From Pseudoruegeria sp039972875 (GTDB taxonomy: Bacteria > Pseudomonadota > Alphaproteobacteria > Rhodobacterales > Rhodobacteraceae): a stretch of DNA of 64,000 nucleotides. Shown in pieces: positions 1 through 8,929 of the stretch (positions within the stretch are counted from its first letter, which is position 1; each line of letters opens with the position of its first letter). A model generated the notes under the pieces. The model ran no database searches. It was not told the origin of the DNA and saw only the letters and a list, made by a program, of their open reading frames with translations. The stretch is taken from NCBI GenBank assembly GCA_039972875.1, contig JBDWMA010000032.1, positions 124,001-188,000 of the forward strand. The letters are read 5' to 3'. Both the position numbers and the translations under genes were made by a program.

Positions 1-491
1 TCTTTCGCTTCATCAATCCCAGCGACATCGTCAAATGTAACGCGACCTGATTTCTCGGTCAGCAATTTGGCTTTGGATTTTCCAAACCCCATTGCTCCGC
101 CTTTGCCGCCACCTTGCATCCGGTTCATGAAATAAACCCAGACGCCGATTAACAATGCAAAAGGAAGCAAAGTCATCAGAAACGATGTTAAGCCAGACTG
201 CTGCTGTGCTTTTGCCATGATCGGAACGTTGTTCTCAATCAGCAGGTTTGTCACCTCAGCATCGTCGGGACGAATGGCCATATAGTCTTGACCGTCGGTG
301 CCACGGAACATGACCTTTTCGCCATCAAGCGTTACAGAGGCAACATTGCTACCCTCTACCGCTGTTACGAATTCCGAATAGCTTTTGGTGTTGGTGCTGA
401 TCGCGGAACTATTGCCGCTAAACAGATTGAACAGCGCCAAGATCAGCAAAAATGCCACGACCCAAAAAGCGATGTTTCTTGCGTTGCCCAA
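1..491 (-). CDS. ftsH: ATP-dependent zinc metalloprotease FtsH, N-terminal part (cut by window edge)
   Basis: FtsH is a membrane-anchored AAA+ protease that degrades misfolded membrane proteins and short-lived regulators. Only about 163 codons lie in the window; the gene runs off the left edge where the ATPase domain begins (VTFDDVAG, then DEAKE). Visible are a first membrane helix at about 7-24, a short periplasmic domain, a second helix at about 103-121 and the Gly-rich linker GGGKGGAMGFGKSKAK. The start is a TTG at 491, chosen because GGAGG sits six bases upstream and MGNARNIAFW is the usual N-terminus in Rhodobacterales. It follows tilS on the same strand after about 80 bases and is probably co-transcribed. 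The protease motif lies outside the window, so it cannot be checked here. Confidence 0.93.
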   Translation of the reverse strand, partial: MGNARNIAFWVVAFLLILALFNLFSGNSSAISTNTKSYSEFVTAVEGSNVASVTLDGEKVMFRGTDGQDYMAIRPDDAEVTNLLIENNVPIMAKAQQQSGLTSFLMTLLPFALLIGVWVYFMNRMQGGGKGGAMGFGKSKAKLLTEKSGRVTFDDVAGIDEAK

Positions 492-571
492 GGGGAACCT
501 CCTCAAAACTTTATCGGCCGCCTCGCCAAGCGAGCAGCCACTTGTCTAAAATAAGGATCACAGCCAGTTCT

Positions 572-1813
572 TCAATGCGTTAAAAGCGATAAGAAGAAAT
601 CTTCGGGCTGGTTTTTGCTCGAAATTGCCAATTTATCGCCGACTCCGGCCAAAGGTGCATGACACAGCCGCTGATTTTGCCACAGACTGGGTGCCGATAA
701 CAAAACAACACGGGGTAGATTCTGCAATCGCCAGTCCGGAGATTGCCGCAATCCATCCTCTCCGAGGGCCCGGATCGTGAACCCTGCGTAGGCTGGATTG
801 TCGACGACCCAATGAGAATCCCACACCTCAGGCGCGACAACTTCACAAGTCGCAACGGCATGAAGCTCCCGACAAATCAAAATCTGTCCCTTGGCATGCT
901 TCAAAAGACATCCATGTAAGCTCTGGCCCCTGCCAGCCTCAAGCCCCATCCACGCATCGCACAATGCTGAAAATCGGGGACGATAAATAGAGGAAGACAC
1001 CCACTGTAGCCCATGAGACAACAATCGATATCGCGTTTCCTCTGGAGCATCTTGCAATGCCTGCTGATTAAGCAAGATCGACCCCGCCCCAACCGTTGCG
1101 ATGTTACGCGCCATCGCATGCGCGAATTGTGCCAAGGCGGCGCTCGCCATTTGCATTCTTCGCGCTGTAGCAGCCAATCGAGGTTGATCCAAATCCAAAG
1201 CTTCAATCACTTGCCGCGTTCGGACGCGGTCATACGTTGGATCATCGTTGCTGGGATCATCATACCACGGCTGATCAATCCCCCTCAGATAGTCTCGCAA
1301 CTCGGAACGGCTCACCTCAAGCAAGGGACGCACCCAACGTACACCATCTGACGACATATCTTTTGCCATAGCAGACAATCCGTCAACACCGGACCCCCGC
1401 GCCAATCGCATGACCAATGTCTCGGCTTGATCATCCTGAGTATGACCAAGAGCAACTGTGTCGATCCGGTGGTCCCGCGCCCATCTTATAATGAATGTCC
1501 GGCGCGCTTGACGGGCGGCGTTCTGCTTATTTCCCAAACCATCCCAATTGGCCCACTGTACTGTGTCGTGTGGAATGCTCATTGTCGCACATAGGTTGGC
1601 GACAAAACGCGCCTCCTCAGCCGCTTCGGGTCGCAACCCGTGATCCACTGTGATCGCAAAAATCGAGATGTCTTTACCAATCGCCCAATCATGAAGCGCG
1701 CGCAACAAAGCAATCGAATCCCCGCCCCCAGAAACAGCAATGCCGAGCCGTTGAGGCTCGGCACTCTGCTCCGGCCAGACAGACCGGTTAAACTTGCTCT
1801 GAAAAGAGGTCAA
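572..1813 (-). CDS. tilS: tRNA(Ile)-lysidine synthase TilS
   Basis: TilS converts the anticodon-wobble cytidine of tRNA-Ile(CAU) to lysidine, using ATP and lysine in the cytoplasm, so that AUA is read as isoleucine. The N-terminal PP-loop is clear: SGGGDS at residues 28-33, followed by the family motifs VDHGLRPEA and LGHTQDDQAET. At 413 aa it has near-normal length; the C-terminal third is poorly conserved, as usual. The start is a TTG at 1813 that overlaps the cpoB stop (TTGA), which suggests translational coupling. Order pal-cpoB-tilS-ftsH on the minus strand is a conserved alphaproteobacterial arrangement. Confidence 0.95.
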   Translation of the reverse strand: MTSFQSKFNRSVWPEQSAEPQRLGIAVSGGGDSIALLRALHDWAIGKDISIFAITVDHGLRPEAAEEARFVANLCATMSIPHDTVQWANWDGLGNKQNAARQARRTFIIRWARDHRIDTVALGHTQDDQAETLVMRLARGSGVDGLSAMAKDMSSDGVRWVRPLLEVSRSELRDYLRGIDQPWYDDPSNDDPTYDRVRTRQVIEALDLDQPRLAATARRMQMASAALAQFAHAMARNIATVGAGSILLNQQALQDAPEETRYRLLSHGLQWVSSSIYRPRFSALCDAWMGLEAGRGQSLHGCLLKHAKGQILICRELHAVATCEVVAPEVWDSHWVVDNPAYAGFTIRALGEDGLRQSPDWRLQNLPRVVLLSAPSLWQNQRLCHAPLAGVGDKLAISSKNQPEDFFLSLLTH

Positions 1814-2631
1814 CTGCAGCCCAAAGACCGCATTGTGACCTGTGCATTTTGGGCAATGGGAGCAGAAGGGAAACGCGCGCCCACCTCACCTAACGTCACA
1901 CAAGCCTCACTGGTTTGCCCCAAACCGCCCAGCGATACACCGAGCTTATAGAGTGCCTCAGGCGCACGTGGGCCATCAGGTGTGCCGCTAAAACTCTCTA
2001 GATATGCACGTGCCGCTGCTGAAATCTCTCCGAGCCCTTCATGAGATTCACCACGTTTGAAATGGGCCTCAGCGCTAAGCGGGCTACCGGGATATGTCTG
2101 GGTAAAAGCTTGATACCGATCTGCTGCCCCCCTCAGATCACCCTCTTCAAATGCTGTTTGCGCAGCGTCAAAATCAGTCTGTTCACCAATTGCCAGTTCT
2201 GCCCCTTCACCGGGCAAAGGCGTTGGCGCAGCTGGGGCCGCGACACCCGCATCCCCACCAAGGGTTGAGGTTTCCCCTAATTGGCTGATGTCCCCACCTT
2301 CCAATTCCACCAGCCTGAACTCCAGATCACCAATCCGATTGGTGCCATCGGTTACAACGCGGTTAAGGCGAAATTCAAGATCCTCACTCGAAGAGGTCAA
2401 CCGTTGTAGTTCCGCCTCTATTGCATCCAGCCGTTCCAACGGTGAATTGCCCCCAAGATTGCCACCGGGCGCGCCCGTGGTAGACAGCTCTCGTTTGAGT
2501 TTTTGCACTTCGACGTACACCACGGACAGTTCTTGCCGAATATCAGCAAGAGTCTGGGACCGGTCCTGTGCAAGAACCCCAATTGGGGTAAACAAACAGG
2601 CCGACAAAATAAGGGCGGACAGACGTTTCAT
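1810..2631 (-). CDS. cpoB: Tol-Pal accessory protein CpoB (YbgF)
   Basis: CpoB is the periplasmic partner of the Tol-Pal complex; in E. coli it coordinates peptidoglycan synthesis with outer-membrane constriction. The 273-aa product has a signal peptide ending near VLAQ (residue 22), an N-terminal coiled coil (about 25-110), an Ala/Pro/Gly linker, and TPR-like helical repeats from about 150 to the end (FDAAQTAFEEGDLRGAADRY and later repeats). A cysteine at residue 12 (LSAC) resembles a lipobox, but the hydrophobic stretch before it is very short, so signal peptidase I cleavage is more likely. It follows pal after 10 bases and its stop overlaps the tilS start. Confidence 0.93.
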   Translation of the reverse strand: MKRLSALILSACLFTPIGVLAQDRSQTLADIRQELSVVYVEVQKLKRELSTTGAPGGNLGGNSPLERLDAIEAELQRLTSSSEDLEFRLNRVVTDGTNRIGDLEFRLVELEGGDISQLGETSTLGGDAGVAAPAAPTPLPGEGAELAIGEQTDFDAAQTAFEEGDLRGAADRYQAFTQTYPGSPLSAEAHFKRGESHEGLGEISAAARAYLESFSGTPDGPRAPEALYKLGVSLGGLGQTSEACVTLGEVGARFPSAPIAQNAQVTMRSLGCS

Positions 2632-2641
2632 AACAGCTCCG

Positions 2642-3163
2642 TTAGCTTGTCAAACCACCGGCGGCCAAAACTGTGACAGCACGACGGTTTTTTGAATAAC
2701 AAGATTCTTGTGAGCACACTTCAAGTGGACGCTCTTTGCCGTAAGTCAAAACTTGCAAACGACTTCCAGAAACGCCCTGAGAAATCAGGTATTCCTGCAC
2801 CGCATTTGCACGCCGCGCGCCGAGCGCAAGGTTGTATTCCCGCGTGCCCTGTTCATCGGCGTGGCCTTCGATAACCGCAGTGTATTCCGGATTTGCGTTC
2901 AGCCACTGTGCCTGAGTTACAAGAATGCCTCTGGCTGTATCGTTAAGTGTTGACTGATCTACAACAAACAAAATGCGGTCCCCCACAGTTTGTTGGAAAT
3001 AGGCAATAGAGGTCGGGTCAGACACGCCACCGTTTGCGCCTGCACCACCCGCGCCATAGGCATCGCCGCCGATCTCTCCAGCGTAATTATCGACATCTTT
3101 ATTTGCGCAAGCACTGACACTCAGTGCCGCAACAACGAAAAGTGCTTTGGTTAAATGTTTCAT
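2642..3163 (-). CDS. pal: Peptidoglycan-associated lipoprotein Pal
   Basis: Pal is an outer-membrane lipoprotein that binds peptidoglycan through an OmpA-like domain and TolB through the same surface. The 173-aa sequence has a lipoprotein signal with lipobox SVSAC (Cys19), a Gly/Ala-rich linker to about 45, then the OmpA domain with the typical VIEGHADEQGTREYNLALG motif and the closing NRRAVTV. It lies 75 bases downstream of tolB and directly upstream of cpoB, as in the standard tol-pal operon. Nothing is missing. Confidence 0.97.
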   Translation of the reverse strand: MKHLTKALFVVAALSVSACANKDVDNYAGEIGGDAYGAGGAGANGGVSDPTSIAYFQQTVGDRILFVVDQSTLNDTARGILVTQAQWLNANPEYTAVIEGHADEQGTREYNLALGARRANAVQEYLISQGVSGSRLQVLTYGKERPLEVCSQESCYSKNRRAVTVLAAGGLTS

Positions 3164-3237
3164 TGGGTCCGTCCCTATTTATCGCTGTGGCGCAATGGCC
3201 AGAGATTATCATTGTCAGGCGCATCCGCAAGCCTGTG

Positions 3238-4575
3238 TTATTTTAATAACGGTGACCACGCAGGGTCAGAGGCCGCACCTTGTGTTGACACTTGTTTCAA
3301 ATTCCGACCTGAAATATCGACGGAATACAATGCAGGTGCCCCATTTGCACCCGAAGAGGCACGAGTAAACATAATCACCCGTCCATTTGGCGACCAAGTT
3401 GGGCCCTCATCCAGGAAGGAAGACGTCAAAAGCCGTTCTTCGCTGCCATTTGTCCGCATCACGCCGATATGAAAACGGCCCTTATTTTGCTTTGTAAAGG
3501 CGATCAAATCTCCGCGAGGTGACCAAACCGGAGTACCATAGCGCCCAGCCCCACCAGAAATGCGACGCGCCTCGCCGCCGTTTGAGCTCATGATATAGAT
3601 TTGTTGCGAACCAGAGCGGTCACTTTCAAACACTATCTGACGACCATCCGGAGAGAAACTTGGTGCCGTCTCAATAGACGGAGCCGACGTTAACCGGCGC
3701 TGCTGACCAGACGACAGGTTCATTGAATAAATGTCAGTATTACCACCAGCCGACAAAGAGAACACCACAGTGTTTCCATCTGGTGAAAACCGCGGTGCAA
3801 AGCTCATGGTGCCTGCCTGATCCCCAAGGATACGTCGGCCAACCGTCGCGACATCCAGCAGATAAACACGGGGAAATCCGGTCTCATAGGAGGTATATAA
3901 AACCCGGTCACCTGTCGGTGAAAACCTAGGCGCCAATACGATGCTAGATGAATCTGTCAGAAACTGAACATTCGCCCCATCATAATCCATAATGCCCAAA
4001 CGTTTCAGACGTTTGTTTTTTGGCCCCGTTTCAGAAACATAAACAACGCGGCTATCGAAATATCCGCTTTCGCCCGTAATGCGCGAATAAGCAGCGTCGG
4101 CCACCTTGTGGGACATGCGACGCCAACTGTCTGTTGTGCCTACAAACTGCAAACCATCCCCGAGAGGGGCCCCCGAAAAGACATCGAACAGACGGAATTT
4201 AACGGTAAGCTTATTCCCGTCCACGCGCACAGCACCGGTGATCAATGCCTCTGCGTTGACCGCTTTCCAATCGGCATATTGAACCGGACTGTTAAAACTG
4301 GTGATGTTTGAAATATAGGCGCTTTTGGGGACCTCACGAAAGAGCCCGCTACCGGTTAAATCTGATGCCACGACCCGCGCCAAATCAGCGGCATATTGAC
4401 CTGCCGCAGAATTTTCAGCGATAAAATCAGGCACCGCATAGGGCAACGGTTCAATCACCCCATCGGTGATCTCAATTCGGAGCGGTCCGTTTTGTGCCGC
4501 CACAGAGGTTGCAGTCATAGATACGCCCGCAAGCGCTAGGGCGAAAATCGTCGTCAGGAGCTTAGATCGGATCAT
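3238..4575 (-). CDS. tolB: Tol-Pal system translocation protein TolB
   Basis: TolB is the soluble periplasmic protein that shuttles between TolA and Pal. The 445-aa product has a signal peptide (about 1-27, ending at AAQN), an N-terminal alpha/beta domain (to about 160) and a C-terminal six-bladed propeller with recurring PD40-like motifs such as APRFSPTGDRVLYTS and APSFSPDGRQIVFESD. Length matches the family. Its ATG overlaps the tolA stop by four bases (ATGA), so translation is coupled. Confidence 0.97.
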   Translation of the reverse strand: MIRSKLLTTIFALALAGVSMTATSVAAQNGPLRIEITDGVIEPLPYAVPDFIAENSAAGQYAADLARVVASDLTGSGLFREVPKSAYISNITSFNSPVQYADWKAVNAEALITGAVRVDGNKLTVKFRLFDVFSGAPLGDGLQFVGTTDSWRRMSHKVADAAYSRITGESGYFDSRVVYVSETGPKNKRLKRLGIMDYDGANVQFLTDSSSIVLAPRFSPTGDRVLYTSYETGFPRVYLLDVATVGRRILGDQAGTMSFAPRFSPDGNTVVFSLSAGGNTDIYSMNLSSGQQRRLTSAPSIETAPSFSPDGRQIVFESDRSGSQQIYIMSSNGGEARRISGGAGRYGTPVWSPRGDLIAFTKQNKGRFHIGVMRTNGSEERLLTSSFLDEGPTWSPNGRVIMFTRASSGANGAPALYSVDISGRNLKQVSTQGAASDPAWSPLLK

Positions 4576-5750
4576 TTGAACCTCATTCTCTCCGGGTTGA
4601 ATACCATTTCAATTTCTTGCCAGTGGTCGAATTTTTCGCTCGGCAGCTCAAAACCTTTTGCACCACAGCGGATAATCGCACGCCTGGCAGCCTCATAGGC
4701 TTGTCCAGCAGACGCATCGTTGCCACCCTCAAAAGAGACCATCCGAAGCGACGAAGATACAGGTTTTCCATCGGGTTGCATTTCCATTGCCACAACAACA
4801 GTTGTGCGCAGAGCCTCGGATGACAAGGACCCAACGTTCCAGCACTGCGAAATCTGCGACACCAAATTGTTCTTTTCCCCCGACGTCAGCGGTGGGCCCG
4901 CCGGGGCAGCACTCGGCGCTGTGCTTGTACTGGTGGCGACACCAGCCAAGGCCGCTGCCACAGCCGCATCAACCGCATCCGTTTCAACATCCGCGGCTGG
5001 TGCGGTTGGTTCTGGCGCTGCTTCGGCCACAGGTGCTGGGACAGGACGGCTTGGACGAACTGGAGGTCGAGCAGATCGGGTCGGTGCCAGAGGTTTTGGC
5101 GTTTCTTCCGCCTCGGTCACAATTTCAGTGGTTGCGGCCTCTGGCGCTGTTTCTTGCTGGGCCTCTTCGATGACCTCGACTTCGGGCTCTGCTATGGGCG
5201 CGGCCTCTTGTTGTACAATATCATCGATCGCAACTTCGGGCGTCGGTTCCGGTGTTGGCTGTGGCGCAACACGAGGAACAGGCCTCGGACTACTGTCAAT
5301 TGCCTGCGGTACAAGCGTCACCGTATCTGTCTGCGGAGTCTCAGGCGTTGGCGGCGCAAAATCGGTCACTTCAGTGGGAGGCGCAGGTTGAATGGGTTCC
5401 GGTGTGGCTTCAGGTTCTGCGGGCACTTGCGTGACATCGGGGGCCTGTGCCGTTTCAGGTGGAACATCAGGTGCCGGAGGCGTAACGGCCTCTGTCTCAA
5501 TCGGAACGGTTGGGGCTTCTGGCGCAACTTCAGGGGCTGATGGCGCAATTGAGTCGGCGCTCGCATCAGGATTAGGTGTCGAAAGTGCCGCGAATTCCTC
5601 TCCGGAAATCAACGAAACTTCGGCCACCTCAACAGGAGGTAGCTTATCAGAGGATAACAACCCGCCAAAAAGCAGCCAAAAGATCAGCCCTATATGACCA
5701 ATCCCCGAGATCTTTGTCCCAGTGTTAAGGGTATTAAAAGAAAACGCCAC
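4572..5750 (-). CDS. tolA: Tol-Pal energy transducer TolA
   Basis: TolA spans the periplasm and transmits proton-motive energy from TolQR to TolB/Pal. One N-terminal membrane helix (about 17-34, ISGIGHIGLIFWLLFGGLL) is followed by a very long Pro/Ala/Glu/Thr-rich region (about 50-290), then a C-terminal TonB-like domain from about 300 (LTSGEKNNLVSQISQCWNVG). E. coli TolA uses a helical Ala/Lys repeat as its spacer; the Pro-Glu type here is common in alphaproteobacteria. The repetitive, GC-rich codons create long spurious open frames on the opposite strand. It starts 14 bases after tolR. Confidence 0.93.
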   Translation of the reverse strand: MAFSFNTLNTGTKISGIGHIGLIFWLLFGGLLSSDKLPPVEVAEVSLISGEEFAALSTPNPDASADSIAPSAPEVAPEAPTVPIETEAVTPPAPDVPPETAQAPDVTQVPAEPEATPEPIQPAPPTEVTDFAPPTPETPQTDTVTLVPQAIDSSPRPVPRVAPQPTPEPTPEVAIDDIVQQEAAPIAEPEVEVIEEAQQETAPEAATTEIVTEAEETPKPLAPTRSARPPVRPSRPVPAPVAEAAPEPTAPAADVETDAVDAAVAAALAGVATSTSTAPSAAPAGPPLTSGEKNNLVSQISQCWNVGSLSSEALRTTVVVAMEMQPDGKPVSSSLRMVSFEGGNDASAGQAYEAARRAIIRCGAKGFELPSEKFDHWQEIEMVFNPERMRFK

Positions 5751-5764
5751 GCACCCGCGCCCCG

Positions 5765-6241
5765 CTAGCCGTCTTGGCCGTTTAAGGCCGGACCACCGGT
5801 GTCCGTCACCAGTCCGATGTTGTTAAAACCACCTGCGTTCAAGGCGCCCATGATTTGAACCACCGCTTCATAGGGGATCGCCCCGTCAGCGCGCAAAAAG
5901 ACCTTGTCACTTGTGCGCTCGGTCGCAATAGCTCTCAGTTTAGGCAACAATTCATCCGGAGAAATTTCGGTTGTTTGCAGCACCAACCGCCCATCTGTAG
6001 CAAGCGTAATCGTTAAAGGTTCTTCCTGTTCTGTTGGCAGCGCATTGGCCGCTGTTTTGGGCAACTCCACCGGAACACCGACAGTCAACAAGGGCGCTGC
6101 CACCATAAAAATAATCAATAGTACCAGCATCACATCCACAAATGGCGTGACATTGATCTCACTCATGGCTTGACTGCGACGCCCACGACGGCGGCGTCTT
6201 GTACCGCCACCTGAATCTTTTTGAATGACACCTGCGCCCAT
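5765..6241 (-). CDS. tolR: Tol-Pal protein TolR (ExbD family)
   Basis: TolR forms the TolQ-TolR proton channel that powers TolA. With the start at 6241 it is 158 aa: a basic N-terminus (RRRRRGRR), the hallmark SEINVTPFVDVMLVLLIIFM membrane helix containing the proton-carrying Asp, and a periplasmic ExbD domain. The open frame continues upstream to 6319, but that part overlaps tolQ. The ATG at 6241 lies one base after the tolQ stop and gives the conserved MGAGVIQK N-terminus, so I use it. Confidence 0.95.
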   Translation of the reverse strand: MGAGVIQKDSGGGTRRRRRGRRSQAMSEINVTPFVDVMLVLLIIFMVAAPLLTVGVPVELPKTAANALPTEQEEPLTITLATDGRLVLQTTEISPDELLPKLRAIATERTSDKVFLRADGAIPYEAVVQIMGALNAGGFNNIGLVTDTGGPALNGQDG

Positions 6242-6242
6242 A

Positions 6243-6938
6243 TCAGCTGTCCAACTGACGAGACAAGATGGTTGCGAATTCGTCAGCGAATGCCTCATAG
6301 CCGCCAACAATACGGTCACTGTCAGCCGACAATTTATTGTAGAAAATTACAGCTGGGATCGCAGCCAACAGACCAAGACCTGTGGCCAACAATGCCTCTG
6401 CAATACCAGGGGCAACAACGGCCAAGTTTGTGTTTTGTTGCTGCGCAATTTCAACAAACGCGTTCATAATACCAATCACCGTCCCGAACAGGCCAATAAA
6501 CGGCGCTGTGGAGCCTACGGTCGCCAGCAAAGACAATCCCTTGTTCATGTCTTCGCTCTCTTTAGCAATGGCCACATCCATAGAGCGATCAATCCGCGCT
6601 TGTGCCCCGGCGATCAAACCACCATCTTGCCGATGACTACGGCGCCATTCCATCATTCCTGCGGAAAATACCTTTTCAGAGGCCCCGCCGGGCTTTGAGC
6701 CAACCTTGTCAAAAAGCTCATCCAAAGGCTCACCTGACCAAAAGGCGCGGTCAAATTCCTCCGCGGACGCCCGCGCTTTGCGGTACATGATCAGTTTTTG
6801 AATGATAGTGGCCCATGACCAAAAGGACGCGACGATCAACATGATCATCACCAGCTTTACGGTCAGCGTTGCGCGCATAAACAACGCAAGGATCGAAAAG
6901 TCGATCTCTTGCGCCATCGCAAGGGTTTCGGTTTCCAT
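6243..6938 (-). CDS. tolQ: Tol-Pal protein TolQ (ExbB/MotA family)
   Basis: TolQ is the inner-membrane channel partner of TolR. The 231-aa sequence carries three membrane helices (about 15-40, 135-160, 168-195), the cytoplasmic loop after the first helix, and the conserved VGSTAPFIGLFGTVIGIM and GIAEALLATGLGLLAAIPAV segments of the ExbB family. Length is normal. It is the first tol gene, 114 bases downstream of ybgC, so the transcript probably starts at or above ybgC. Confidence 0.97.
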   Translation of the reverse strand: METETLAMAQEIDFSILALFMRATLTVKLVMIMLIVASFWSWATIIQKLIMYRKARASAEEFDRAFWSGEPLDELFDKVGSKPGGASEKVFSAGMMEWRRSHRQDGGLIAGAQARIDRSMDVAIAKESEDMNKGLSLLATVGSTAPFIGLFGTVIGIMNAFVEIAQQQNTNLAVVAPGIAEALLATGLGLLAAIPAVIFYNKLSADSDRIVGGYEAFADEFATILSRQLDS

Positions 6939-7052
6939 ATGCCTGCTCTTTTCTCGGTGTGGCCAAATTTATTGGCTCTGATTACCCCAGAAGATAGCGC
7001 AGCTTCACGGGGAAAGCCAATAAATGCGCGCCAATCCTAAAAAATTGCTGAA

Positions 7053-7463
7053 TTAGTGCAAAAGCAGGCGAATATTTGCCGGCAATCGCGCCGGTTGCCC
7101 CGCCTCATTCAAGAAAACAACGGTCACGGTGGCCGAAAAAACCGGCTGCCCCTCGCGAAAGATGTCTTGTTGAAACACAATGCGCACACCAGTCACTGTT
7201 TCGATACGGGTTTTGACGTCCAGATGATCACCGAAATGGGCGCTCGCACGGTAATCAGATTCGATCCGTCGCACGACAAATATAGCCCCGTCCTCTTCTT
7301 TCAATGCACGTTGATCAACACCCAGATTGCGCACCAAAGTACTGCGGGCCCGTTCAATGTATTTCAGATAGTTCGCGTGATACACGATCCCGGCCATATC
7401 TGTGTCTTCATAAAAGACTTCGATCGGGTAAATATGTTCTGCAGCCACAAGCGCCTCTGTCAA
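7053..7463 (-). CDS. ybgC: Tol-Pal-associated acyl-CoA thioesterase YbgC
   Basis: YbgC is a hot-dog-fold thioesterase that accompanies tol-pal genes and acts on acyl-CoA or acyl-ACP in the cytoplasm. The catalytic loop YEDTDMAGIVYHANYLKYIE is intact and the rest matches the 4HBT family to the end (about 136 aa). The frame stays open to 7643, overlapping the porin gene; those extra residues do not look like YbgC. A TTG at 7463 gives a normal family length and is the best start I see, though its ribosome-binding site (AGAGGA, about 14 bases away) is distant. An alternative start a few codons away is possible. Confidence 0.9.
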   Translation of the reverse strand: MTEALVAAEHIYPIEVFYEDTDMAGIVYHANYLKYIERARSTLVRNLGVDQRALKEEDGAIFVVRRIESDYRASAHFGDHLDVKTRIETVTGVRIVFQQDIFREGQPVFSATVTVVFLNEAGQPARLPANIRLLLH

Positions 7464-7551
7464 AGCATCAGTTAAGATTCCTCTTACGCGGATGCAGGGT
7501 CCAAACCAATCCCGAAAAACAGGCGCACGCCGAAACATACGCCCGTCATTT

Positions 7552-8745
7552 TTAGAATTTCCAGCGAATGCCACCCATGACGGCACGCCCGTCTTGAAAA
7601 TCGGTCGTATCGCCTGCGAAGGAGTAGTCACGAACGATCCCATAAAGCTCTAAGTTTTGGTCATCGAAGTTTTGGACCACAGCCAACCCAACCGAGCTGC
7701 TATCCGCGCCGACTTCGTAGATGTCACTGCCTTCATAGTAATCAAGCGAGAATGCTGTTGTACCGACTGTAAAGAAGTCTTGCTGATAACCCGCCTTGAC
7801 ATACCCGTAGGAGGATGTGTCGCCATCATCTGTTTGTCCTGCTGCAGCGCTTAAGCTTAGTCCCGTGGGTCTATGCAAGACCGATGCGGATCCGGAAAGA
7901 ACCTCTTCGTCGCTGCCATTCCAAGAATACCCTAGACCAGAATCGACCTCATAGTCGCCATATGATTTGCCGTAGCGCACAGCGACGTCCATATATTCGT
8001 CGTCGTTTGTATCGCTCAGAACTTCCTGACCATAGGCAGCTGAAAAGGTAAAACCATTGATCGAAGGAGAGTCATAGCGTGCCCGAAACCGACGCGCGCC
8101 ATCCATACTGTCAAAATGACTCGCGACTGTGCCACCTGTCAACGCATCCGACGTATCCCGCACCAACTGTCCACCTGCTAAATCGGTCACAGTAACTGTC
8201 GCAATAACACCCGTGCCCGAAAAATCAGCCCCTGTTACACCATCCGTTGCCATAGACCCCTGCCCGAAGGAAAAGATCCCGTATTGCCTGTTGCCAAAGA
8301 CAACCTCCAAATGGCGAATATCGGTTTCATCCAAGGACCAGTCATCATCATGCTTATCTAGAATATTGACCGCAGAGGTTGAGGACGGCGTAATCCCAAC
8401 CTCAAACAAACCATCCATTTGCCAACCGCCGCCAAGGATAGTGTTGGATTTAATGCCAACTCGCGATCCGGAGTTGTCATTGTCTACAGGAAAGAATGTC
8501 TCCGTTTCCAGACCATCATCATAGGAAAGAATGCCCTGATTGATCTGCCCATAGAAAGTAAATGTCGTCCCGCCGACCCCAAAGCTTAGATCACTTTTGT
8601 CAGCATCAAACTCCCGTCCCTCATCAGACAGTTCGGAAACAGCCGCTGCCAGTTCATCTTCGGGTACGTCAGTCGTCTGCGCAAATGCAGCCGTAACTGT
8701 CGTAGTACCCAGTATAGTGCACGCGAGAAGTTTGTTCAGGTTCAT
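7552..8745 (-). CDS. Outer-membrane porin
   Basis: The 397-aa product has a signal peptide (MNLNKLLACTILG to about 23, cleaved near AAFAQ) and repeated amphipathic beta-strands such as TFTFYGQINQGILSYDDG and GFTFSAAYGQEVL. It ends in GGIRWKF, the terminal-Phe signal for outer-membrane assembly. It resembles general trimeric porins of Rhodobacterales. A longer frame to 8775 exists, but the ATG at 8745 has GGGGA upstream and starts the signal peptide. The gene stands alone with its own 184-base upstream region, between ybgC and a gene of unknown function, and interrupts the otherwise conserved ruvCAB-ybgC-tol order. Substrate cannot be told. Confidence 0.88.
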   Translation of the reverse strand: MNLNKLLACTILGTTTVTAAFAQTTDVPEDELAAAVSELSDEGREFDADKSDLSFGVGGTTFTFYGQINQGILSYDDGLETETFFPVDNDNSGSRVGIKSNTILGGGWQMDGLFEVGITPSSTSAVNILDKHDDDWSLDETDIRHLEVVFGNRQYGIFSFGQGSMATDGVTGADFSGTGVIATVTVTDLAGGQLVRDTSDALTGGTVASHFDSMDGARRFRARYDSPSINGFTFSAAYGQEVLSDTNDDEYMDVAVRYGKSYGDYEVDSGLGYSWNGSDEEVLSGSASVLHRPTGLSLSAAAGQTDDGDTSSYGYVKAGYQQDFFTVGTTAFSLDYYEGSDIYEVGADSSSVGLAVVQNFDDQNLELYGIVRDYSFAGDTTDFQDGRAVMGGIRWKF

Positions 8746-8929
8746 GTGAATCCCCAAGACTTTGGACATGCGCAAATTGCTATAAAATGCGTCAAATTAG
8801 ACAAAAATAGCCGCCAGATCTTTGACGGTTACTCTGTCTATGTAGATGGCCATTTTGGGTATAGGCAACCCGTTTTATCAACCTTAATTGATGCAAGCGG
8901 ATGTTTGCTATTCCCGAGAATTTTTCGCG

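Noticed and set aside
4720..5391. Long plus-strand open frame (223 codons) rich in Gly, Ser, Ala and Thr
   Set aside because: It lies opposite the Pro/Ala/Glu-rich spacer of tolA; such repeats keep the reverse strand open. No ribosome-binding site or recognisable domain.
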